Positions 1 through 4,883 of a stretch of DNA of 5,341 bases are shown here, piece after piece. Position 1 is the first letter of the stretch, and the number at the start of each line of letters is the position of its first letter. This stretch comes from CAYZPW01 sp964480475. Its GTDB lineage: Bacteria > B130-G9. A program made the position numbers and the translations under genes. The notes under the pieces were generated by a model, which worked only from the letters and a program-made list of their open reading frames with translations, was not told the DNA's origin and did not search any database. The stretch lies in the NCBI GenBank assembly GCA_964480475.1, contig CAYZPW010000147.1:1-5341 (forward strand), read 5' to 3'.

Positions 1-55
1 CGTCAGGCTGACGCCTGCGGCTACCCATGGTTTTCCCTGACGGGAAATTAGAGCA
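1..55 (-). repeat. Two-hairpin repeat, copy 1 (identical to copy 3)
   Basis: All 55 bases are identical to 200-254, a direct repeat with a 199-bp offset. Read on the minus strand, the unit has hairpin A (TTTCCC, loop GTCA, GGGAAA; plus-strand 32-47), then the linker ACCATGGGTAGCCG (18-31), then hairpin B (CAGGC, loop GTCA, GCCTG; 4-17). The two loops have the same tetranucleotide. The window starts inside or right at the end of the unit, so more copies could lie to the left. Identity to copy 3 stops abruptly after base 55. No transposase or other gene lies between the two copies. It resembles REP/BIME-type palindromic elements in size and form; that assignment is inference. Confidence 0.85.
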
Positions 56-116
56 ATCCTGTGACGAACCAACTTTGATGGCTATACAGTCGCCAGAGTG
101 CATTCGAGACAATCGT

Positions 117-165
117 TAATCCCCGATAGGGGATACCGTGGGTAGCCGTGTGTGAAACACAACGG
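117..165 (+). repeat. Two-hairpin repeat, copy 2 (diverged, opposite orientation)
   Basis: This copy has the same architecture as the flanking copies but lies on the plus strand. It has TAAT at the 5' end, hairpin A (119-134: ATCCCC, loop GATA, GGGGAT), linker ACCGTGGGTAGCCG (135-148, 13 of 14 bases shared with the other copies) and hairpin B (149-161: TGTGT, loop GAA, ACACA). An outer CCG (146-148) can pair with CGG (163-165) around a single unpaired A, exactly as in copies 1 and 3. Four of five hairpin B pairs and two of six hairpin A pairs differ from the other copies, each with a compensating change on the opposite side. The linker is constant while the stems vary, so structure appears to be what is conserved. 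Confidence 0.8.
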
Positions 166-198
166 GAATAGATGCAGGCCGGATCACCTCATCTCAAT

Positions 199-254
199 CC
201 GTCAGGCTGACGCCTGCGGCTACCCATGGTTTTCCCTGACGGGAAATTAGAGCA
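199..254 (-). repeat. Two-hairpin repeat, copy 3, overlapping the regulator stop codon
   Basis: Hairpin A is at 231-246, the linker at 217-230 and hairpin B at 203-216. Outer CCG (199-201) pairs with CGG (217-219), with T202 bulged. Bases 200-254 are identical to 1-55. The TAA stop of the sigma-54 regulator (249-247 on the minus strand) is part of the unit's TAAT end, and the shared block also covers the last five coding bases (TGCTC). Hairpin A starts at the stop codon, so in the regulator's mRNA it would form a 3'-end structure. It lacks a following U-tract, so it is not a classical intrinsic terminator, but it could block 3' exonucleases. Confidence 0.85.
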
Positions 255-1569
255 GGCCGAGGCGCCGCATCTTACGCCAAAGCGTCGTCTTGTGGATGCC
301 AAGCTCGCTCGCCGTCGCCAGGCGGTTGCCGCCGTTGCGCTGAAGCGCCTCAACAATGAGCTTTCTCTCGACGTCGCGCAGTGTGCCAGGATAGGACGGT
401 GTGCCCAATGGGGATTGAGGTTGAAGATAAGCTGGCAAATGCTGCGGCAGAATGATCTTTCCTCCGCAGAGGGCAAAGCAATGCTCGATTATGTTCTCCA
501 GCTCGCGGATGTTGCCGGGGAAGTCGAACTTCATCAAGATGGACAGAGCGTCCGGGGAGATGCTGGCGATCTCCTTGCCCTTGAGGCGGTCGAAGCGCGT
601 GATGAAATGGTCAATGAGGAACGGGATGTCTTTCCGGCGCTGTCGAAGCGGCGGGAGGCGCAGGTTGACGACGTTGACGCGGTAGTAAAGGTCCTGCCTG
701 AACTTGCCGCTCTCGACGAGTGTCCGCAGGTCGCGGTTTGTGGCGGCGATTATGCGGACGTCGGCCTTAACAGTCTGCGATGAGCCGAGCGGTTCGTAGG
801 TTCTGTCTTGTAGGACCCGCAGCAATCGCACCTGCATGGCGGGGGAGACGTCGCCGATTTCATCCAGGAAGAGAGTGCCGCCATCGGCCATCGCGAATCG
901 CCCCTTGCGGTCAGAACTCGCGTCGGTGAAGGCGCCCTTTTTGTGCCCGAAAAGCTCCGATTCCAAAAGCGTGTCAGGCAGCGCGCCGCAGTTGACGACC
1001 ACAAGCGGCTTGTCGCGGCGAGGGCTGAGCTCGTGTATCGCCCTGGCGAATAACTCCTTGCCTGTGCCGCTTTCACCCTCTATGAGAACCGTGCTGTCAC
1101 TTTCCGCAAGCGCTGGAATGATGTCAAAGAGCTCGAGCATGCGCTTGTTTTGGCTGATGATGTCGGCGAACGTGTAGCGTTGCTCGACCTTCTTTTTTAG
1201 CTCCTCAACGAGGCTGAGGTCGCGGAACGTCTCGACGCCGCCAATCACTTCGCCGCGCTCGCCCCTGAGAAGGGCCGTTGACACGCTGACTGGAACGCTC
1301 TCGCCGCTGGAGTTGATTATGTAAATTGGCCTGCACAAAACCGGTTGCCCGGTCTTCATGGTCTCTCTCAATGCGCACGCGGATTCGCATGCCGTGGTCT
1401 GAAGGACCTCCCAGCAGGGCCTACCGATTGCATCGTCCCGAGGGATGCCCGCTATGCGCTCGGCCGCCCTGTTGAAAAGCATAATTCGGAAATCGAGATC
1501 GACGGTGAATACGCCATCGGTGATCGAGTCGAGGATAACCTCGATGTGCTCTTTCTGTCGTTCACTCAT
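247..1569 (-). CDS. Sigma-54-dependent transcriptional activator, PAS-AAA+-Fis HTH
   Basis: This is a 440-residue bacterial enhancer-binding protein that would activate sigma-54 promoters by ATP-driven remodelling of RNA polymerase. An N-terminal PAS domain (about 7-118) leads into a short linker helix (about 119-131). The AAA+ domain (about 137-365) has Walker A GESGTGKE (165-172), the sigma-54-contacting GAFTDA loop (212-217), Walker B LFLDE (233-237), sensor I Asn278, the arginine-rich FRQDLYYR segment (290-297) and FPGNIRELEN (350-359). A Fis-type helix-turn-helix ends the protein (about 394-440, with ELGIHKTTLWRK). There is no receiver domain, so control is probably through the PAS domain. 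That domain has three clustered cysteines (C52, C61, C65) plus C79, suggesting redox or metal sensing; this is inference. The ATG at 1569 follows GAGGGG at good spacing. Its targets and ligand are not evident. The stop codon lies in a repeat. Confidence 0.95.
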   Translation of the reverse strand: MSERQKEHIEVILDSITDGVFTVDLDFRIMLFNRAAERIAGIPRDDAIGRPCWEVLQTTACESACALRETMKTGQPVLCRPIYIINSSGESVPVSVSTALLRGERGEVIGGVETFRDLSLVEELKKKVEQRYTFADIISQNKRMLELFDIIPALAESDSTVLIEGESGTGKELFARAIHELSPRRDKPLVVVNCGALPDTLLESELFGHKKGAFTDASSDRKGRFAMADGGTLFLDEIGDVSPAMQVRLLRVLQDRTYEPLGSSQTVKADVRIIAATNRDLRTLVESGKFRQDLYYRVNVVNLRLPPLRQRRKDIPFLIDHFITRFDRLKGKEIASISPDALSILMKFDFPGNIRELENIIEHCFALCGGKIILPQHLPAYLQPQSPLGTPSYPGTLRDVERKLIVEALQRNGGNRLATASELGIHKTTLWRKMRRLGLL

Positions 1570-1699
1570 CCGTTCTGCCCCTCAGGTGCAAATTGCAGCA
1601 TCCCTGAATGTGTGTAGCCCCTTGAGGACCATCACCCGGATTCGCTCAATGGGCCTCACATCTCGTAATCAGAATGCTACTGTTGGCAGATAACTGCAA

Positions 1700-1736
1700 G
1701 GGTTTGCCGGGCGATCCCGTTGCAGTGTGCAACCCC
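1700..1736. other. Nested inverted repeats downstream of the MarC gene
   Basis: Two competing folds are visible. In one, GGGTTTGC (1700-1707) pairs with GCAACCC (1729-1735) with one bulged T, enclosing the hairpin CGGG/CCCG (1708-1719, loop CGAT). In the other, GTTGCA (1719-1724) pairs perfectly with TGCAAC (1728-1733) over a 3-base loop. The structure sits 10 nt past the MarC stop on the minus strand and upstream of the regulator gene (ATG at 1569). It may end MarC transcription or act in the regulator's leader. No T-tract follows on either strand, so an intrinsic terminator is not established. Confidence 0.35.
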
Positions 1737-1745
1737 AGTCAAGAG

Positions 1746-2396
1746 CTAAAGCGTCTCCGGCGAGACAGTCAGCATTGGGAAGAGCTCGGCCAGACCGTCG
1801 GTGATGAACTCTACCGCGACGGCGGCGAGCATTAGGCCCATTATTCTCGTGAAGATGTTGATGCCGGTTTTGCCGAGGCGGGTGGCTATCGGACCGCCGA
1901 CCTTGAATAGGATGTAGATTGCTCCGCCCAACAGCAGTATTGCGCCGATCATGACCGGGATATGAACGAACCCCGATGACTGCTGAGCGTGCAGAATCAC
2001 GGTGCTGATCGCCCCTGGCCCGGCCATGAGCGGGACAGCCAACGGGACGACGGCGATGTCCTCCCTTTCTGCGCTTTCGGTTGCCTCGCCAGGCGTGTAT
2101 TTGGAGCGAGGTTGGCGGGCGCGCACCATTGCGATGGCTATCAGAAGGATAAGGATCCCCCCGGCTATCCTGAAGGCCGGTATCCCCACTCCGAAGAAGC
2201 CAAGAATGCGCTGGCCGAAGAACGCGGCAACGATAAGAATAGCGCAGACAGCCGTGGCTGTCCTTCTCGGGATACGCCGAACCTCAGCGTCCTCGCGTCC
2301 TTGTGTCAGTGACACGAAAATCGGCACGGCGCCGATCGGGTTGAGAATCGCGAACAGCGCAGCAAAAAGCTTCACAAAATACAACGTTAGGCTCAT
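1746..2396 (-). CDS. MarC family (UPF0056) integral membrane protein
   Basis: This is a 216-residue inner-membrane protein matching the MarC/UPF0056 family in length and layout. An N-terminal membrane segment contains the NPIG motif (19-22). Further segments lie at about 48-66 and 73-92. A charged loop follows (about 92-113, rich in R, E and K). The conserved stretch VPLAVPLMAGPGAIS (117-131) comes next, then segments at about 145-165 and 183-203, the last with the family-typical GINIFTRIMGLML (178-190). The family is often annotated as a transporter or resistance protein, but its substrate is unknown, and the early link to multiple antibiotic resistance is not well supported. The start is firm: AGGAGG lies nine bases before the ATG. 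The gene is divergent from the EamA transporter and is followed, after 176 nt, by the sigma-54 regulator on the same strand. Confidence 0.93.
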   Translation of the reverse strand: MSLTLYFVKLFAALFAILNPIGAVPIFVSLTQGREDAEVRRIPRRTATAVCAILIVAAFFGQRILGFFGVGIPAFRIAGGILILLIAIAMVRARQPRSKYTPGEATESAEREDIAVVPLAVPLMAGPGAISTVILHAQQSSGFVHIPVMIGAILLLGGAIYILFKVGGPIATRLGKTGINIFTRIMGLMLAAVAVEFITDGLAELFPMLTVSPETL

Positions 2397-2452
2397 CTGA
2401 TTAAGCCTCCTGAGCTTCTTCGTTAGCCAAAGTCAAGCAACACCCTCCAGCT

Positions 2453-2462
2453 GTCAATTGAC
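2453..2462. promoter_or_regulatory. Palindrome GTCAATTGAC upstream of the MarC gene
   Basis: This is a perfect 10-bp palindrome about 57 nt before the MarC ATG. On the minus strand it overlaps TTGACA (2457-2452), a perfect -35 hexamer, but the hexamer 17 nt downstream (GACTTT) is a poor -10. Related GTCAA or TTCAA words lie close by (2432-2436 and 2465-2468). It could be an operator or part of the MarC promoter; this is weakly supported. Confidence 0.25.
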
Positions 2463-2535
2463 TGTTCAACCCATAGGTAACACCTCGAGTCGGTATTGGT
2501 TCCGAGCTCCAAGTTCCGTGTCGATTATCCGCTGA

Positions 2536-2637
2536 CTTTCGACATCTGAATCTCGACTGTTGGCTCCGTTGTTCTTCATTGACATGGCGCGACATGTAGA
2601 ACACGATCCATCTTCTCAGCTTTCGGCATCCGAATCT
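2536..2637. repeat. Imperfect 18-bp direct repeat in the divergent intergenic region
   Basis: CTTTCGACATCTGAATCT (2536-2553) recurs as CTTTCGGCATCCGAATCT (2620-2637), 16 of 18 bases identical, start to start 84 bp, which is eight helical turns. The repeats flank the candidate EamA promoter, and the second ends 20 bp before the EamA start. They could be paired binding sites for one regulator on the same face of the helix, or the remains of a local duplication. No coding sequence in the 2397-2657 interval looks genuine. Confidence 0.5.
2579..2607 (+). promoter_or_regulatory. Candidate sigma-70-type promoter for the EamA transporter
   Basis: A perfect TTGACA (2579-2584) is followed after 17 bp by CACGAT (2602-2607), which matches the -10 consensus at only three of six positions. 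The spacer contains the inverted repeat ACATG (2582-2586) / CATGT (2593-2597), which could be an operator half-pair. A transcript would start near 2614, giving a leader of about 45 nt before the GTG. The -35 is convincing and the -10 is weak. Confidence 0.35.
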
Positions 2638-2657
2638 AATAATAACGGGCTTAGCAC

Positions 2658-3545
2658 GTGGCATCGTACGCGGGCGAAACATACGCTATCCTTTCGGGCG
2701 TCTTCTGGGCGATCGCGGTCTGCTTCTTCAAGCGCGGCGGCCAGAATATGCCGGCAATCTCGCTTAACCTATTCAAGAACATCATCGGCGTCGGTCTCTT
2801 CGCGCTAACGCTTCCAATCGTGGGCCAATCATTGTTAATAGACGTGCCAATTTCCGACTATCTTCTCCTTGTCGCCAGCGGAGTGGTCGGCATGACGCTC
2901 GGCGACACGGTCTTCTTCGCCGCGCTGAAGAAGATGGGCGCCTCGCTCTGGGCAATTGTCGGCGCCTTATACGCCCCAAGCGTCATCTTCATGGCCTACA
3001 TAACACTCGGTGAAAGGCTGAGCGGCATGGATTTCGGCGGCATCGCGCTGATAGTCTTCGCTATCGTTCTTGCCTCGACCAAAAAATCAGAACTCGCTGC
3101 CTTTGACAAGGAGCGATTGACGGGTGTGGGTCTGGGCGTCCTGAGTCTCTTCTTGATGGCCGCCGGCATCGTGATGATGAAGCCAGTCCTCGATAGGACT
3201 CCCGTTTGGTGGGCGATCCAGGTGAGGCTAATTGGTGCAACGATAAGCCTCTTCATACTGGTTGTGTTGAGTCCCAAGAGGCGCCGGCTATTAGCAGCCT
3301 TGCTGCCAGATAGCAGCTGGAAGTACATAGTGCCCGGCTCTCTCATCGGGCCCTATCTCGCCCTCGGCTTCTGGATTGCGGGCTTCAAATACACGCTGGC
3401 GGGCAAGGCGGCGATACTCAACCAGCTGAACACGGTCTTCATATTCGTTTTCGCCTGGCTATTCCTCAAGGAGCCACTCACCTGGCGGAAGGGCGTGGGG
3501 CTGGCCCTTGCGATGCTTGGAGCAGTATTGGTGGTTCTTCGCTAG
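2658..3545 (+). CDS. EamA/DMT-superfamily transporter (two EamA domains)
   Basis: This 295-residue inner-membrane permease has ten predicted helices in two homologous EamA halves (about 9-139 and 155-293). Each half ends with a family signature: LYAPSVIFMAYITLGERL (104-121) and LNQLNTVFIFVFAWLFLKEP (255-274), the hydrophobic helix followed by an E-containing turn. DMT carriers export or import small metabolites; the substrate cannot be predicted. The start is GTG, fixed by an in-frame TAG at 2652-2654 just upstream. The next Met (residue 31) would remove helix 1, so the GTG is preferred although no clear Shine-Dalgarno precedes it. The gene stands alone on the plus strand, divergent from the MarC gene and convergent with wrbA. 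The 66-nt gap to wrbA has no convincing terminator hairpin. Confidence 0.93.
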   Translation: MASYAGETYAILSGVFWAIAVCFFKRGGQNMPAISLNLFKNIIGVGLFALTLPIVGQSLLIDVPISDYLLLVASGVVGMTLGDTVFFAALKKMGASLWAIVGALYAPSVIFMAYITLGERLSGMDFGGIALIVFAIVLASTKKSELAAFDKERLTGVGLGVLSLFLMAAGIVMMKPVLDRTPVWWAIQVRLIGATISLFILVVLSPKRRRLLAALLPDSSWKYIVPGSLIGPYLALGFWIAGFKYTLAGKAAILNQLNTVFIFVFAWLFLKEPLTWRKGVGLALAMLGAVLVVLR

Positions 3546-3611
3546 CGAGAAGTCCTGCTCGGAACCAGCCCGCCTCTTGGCTCGTTCAGACACACGACAA
3601 GCCGTTCAAAA

Positions 3612-4229
3612 TCACTCTACAGTGAGAAGCTTGCCTGCAATCTTCGCTACGTAACTGCCCTGGAAGCGCGCTATGGCAAGTTCGTTTTCGCTGGGCTGGC
3701 GTTTGCCATCCGCCGCCGCCAATGTTGATGCACCATAAGGCGTGCCGCCGGAGACCGCGTCCATCGAAAGGAGCCGCTTTTCAGAATAGGGCACCCCCAC
3801 TATTATCATCCCGTGGTGAAGCAGCGTGGTGTGAAAGCTCGTGATGGTCGTTTCCTGGCCGCCATGCTGGGTTCCGGTGCTTACAAAGACGCTGCCGACT
3901 TTTCCGATCAGCGCACCCTTCATCCACAGTTGACCGGTTTGGTCCAGGAAGTTCCGCATCTGTGCGCACATGTTTCCAAACCGAGTGGGCGTGCCAAAGA
4001 TCATTGCGTCCGCCTCGGCCAGCTGATCCGGCTCAATCAATGGAACGTGCGAAAACGCCTCGCGCGCCCGCTTCGCGCCGCTTTTCTCCAGCGCGTCATC
4101 CGGCATCAATTCCGGAATCTGGAACAACGAAACCTCGGAACCCTCAACCTCGCGAGCCCCCTTAACAACCGCCCTGGCCAGCTGGTACGTGTGGCCATAC
4201 ATGCTGTAGAATACCACGAATACCTTCAT
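3612..4229 (-). CDS. wrbA: NAD(P)H:quinone oxidoreductase, WrbA type IV (FMN)
   Basis: This is a cytosolic flavodoxin-fold enzyme that reduces quinones by two electrons with NAD(P)H, avoiding semiquinone radicals. It is 205 residues, the usual family length. The FMN phosphate loop is SMYGHTYQLA (9-18). Flavin-ring loops are GTPTRFGNM (79-87) and STGTQHGGQETT (117-128), followed by TTLLHHGM (134-141) and GGTPYGASTLA (161-171). All WrbA hallmark motifs are intact, including the insertion that separates WrbA from plain flavodoxins, so I expect an active tetrameric enzyme. The ATG at 4229 follows GAGGG at suitable spacing. It lies 129 nt after the YeeE/YedE genes on the same strand, with a 22-bp palindrome in the gap, so it may have its own regulated promoter. 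It converges with the EamA gene. Confidence 0.96.
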   Translation of the reverse strand: MKVFVVFYSMYGHTYQLARAVVKGAREVEGSEVSLFQIPELMPDDALEKSGAKRAREAFSHVPLIEPDQLAEADAMIFGTPTRFGNMCAQMRNFLDQTGQLWMKGALIGKVGSVFVSTGTQHGGQETTITSFHTTLLHHGMIIVGVPYSEKRLLSMDAVSGGTPYGASTLAAADGKRQPSENELAIARFQGSYVAKIAGKLLTVE

Positions 4230-4278
4230 CCTGTTTCCCTCTCATGTTCTCGCCGCCGAATGATGCTCCCTCGCGCGA

Positions 4279-4300
4279 TGGCAATTGATATCCACTGCCA
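4279..4300. promoter_or_regulatory. wrbA: Near-perfect 22-bp palindrome, likely operator upstream of wrbA
   Basis: The arms TGGCA (4279-4283) and TGCCA (4296-4300) flank a central GATATC (4287-4292). Of 11 half-site base pairs, nine are symmetric; only the pairs at 4284/4295 and 4286/4293 break symmetry. The centre is about 60 bp before the wrbA ATG. A -10-like TATCAA on the minus strand (4291-4286) lies inside it, though no good -35 is apparent. A dimeric repressor bound here would cover the wrbA promoter. The length and symmetry fit a dimeric helix-turn-helix repressor; which family is unknown. Confidence 0.5.
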
Positions 4301-4358
4301 AAATGAGAATCGGCAAACGCCACACCCTCAGCGAGGCTAGGCGCCTAAGTCGCGGAAA

Positions 4359-4883
4359 TCATAGGTCTTTGCTCTCAAACCACCTGAAGAGCACCAACGA
4401 GCCTACTAGGAACAGAGCGATGAGTACCCAGTGGTTCACATGGAGCACGTCAGCCAAGGTGATTTTCCCCAAGGCGCCCCACTGCCAGATTGTTCTCTTC
4501 ATCGCTGGGAAGACCGAGGCGAACACCCCGCCGCCAAAGATCATCCCCAGGATGCCCCAAACCGAGTCCCATCTTCCCTCGCCCAGGGCCCCGACAGCTG
4601 TGCCCGGGCAGTAGCCGAGCAGCGCCCAGCCGATGCCGAATATAAGGCCGCCTATGATGTTCGCGCCGATTATCGTCGGTTTGATGCTAAGCTCGATCAG
4701 GCCCAGGTCGTGCAGAAGATAGACCCCGATTGAGGCCGTAACAGCTGCTGTCAGCATGAACTTGATGATCCTCATGTCGATGAGCCGGAGCGCGCCTACC
4801 TGAACGTCGTATCGCAGGACACGGCTTCTTTGCATGAAGTATCCGACCAGCAGCCCGGTTATCAATCCGAAGAGAAGTTTCAT
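4359..4883 (-). CDS. YeeE/YedE family membrane protein, C-terminal-type half (sulfur transport)
   Basis: This 174-residue membrane protein has about five helices (roughly 1-17, 38-57, 69-90, 107-124 and 149-167). It carries the YeeE/YedE signature ALLGYCPGTAVGALGEGRWD (87-106) with Cys92, the residue type that handles the sulfur substrate in this family. The opening QRSRVLRYDVQ (18-28) and IIKFMLTA (39-46) are typical of the half-length subfamily. Related full-length proteins (TsuA) take up thiosulfate; thiosulfate or another sulfur anion is therefore the likely but unproven substrate. Its ATG overlaps the stop of the preceding YeeE/YedE gene by four bases (ATGA), with GGAGGAGGTGAG (4900-4889) ahead of it inside that gene. 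The two halves are therefore translationally coupled and probably assemble together. Its stop is followed by a short palindrome TAGGCGCCTA (4338-4347). Confidence 0.92.
   Translation of the reverse strand: MKLLFGLITGLLVGYFMQRSRVLRYDVQVGALRLIDMRIIKFMLTAAVTASIGVYLLHDLGLIELSIKPTIIGANIIGGLIFGIGWALLGYCPGTAVGALGEGRWDSVWGILGMIFGGGVFASVFPAMKRTIWQWGALGKITLADVLHVNHWVLIALFLVGSLVLFRWFESKDL

Noticed and set aside
231..246. Hairpin A after the regulator stop as an intrinsic terminator
   Set aside because: The stem is short with three A-T pairs and no T-tract follows on either strand; mRNA 3'-end protection is at most a possibility.
1..254. Repeats as a CRISPR array or as inverted ends of an insertion sequence
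   Set aside because: There are only three units, in mixed orientation, with no regular spacers and no cas genes. The two identical units are direct, not inverted, and the 144 bp between them hold no transposase.
226..783. Plus-strand 185-codon open frame
   Set aside because: It is antisense to the sigma-54 regulator, whose motifs are intact in the minus frame; it is a GC-driven shadow, and its start lies in the repeat.
1683..1699. TTGGCA...CTGCAA resembling a sigma-54 promoter on the plus strand
   Set aside because: GG and GC are separated by nine rather than ten bases, and it points away from any sensible target (into the antisense of the MarC gene).
2401..2682. Minus-strand 93-codon open frame filling the divergent intergenic region and ending four bases before the MarC ATG
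   Set aside because: Its start lies inside the EamA gene, its composition is Arg/Ser-rich without any recognisable motif, there is no Shine-Dalgarno ahead of any of its Met codons, and it would overlie the promoter region.
3546..3611. Bidirectional terminator between the convergent EamA and wrbA genes
   Set aside because: I could find no stem of more than about five clean pairs and no T-tract on either side.
4281..4294. Minus-strand TGG...TTGC resembling a sigma-54 promoter upstream of wrbA
   Set aside because: The spacing is one base short of the strict -24/-12 requirement and the -24 box is poor; the palindrome explains the bases better.
4338..4347. TAGGCGCCTA palindrome after the second YeeE/YedE gene
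   Set aside because: It is ten bases with no extension of the arms, no loop room and no T-tract; such a short palindrome is expected by chance.
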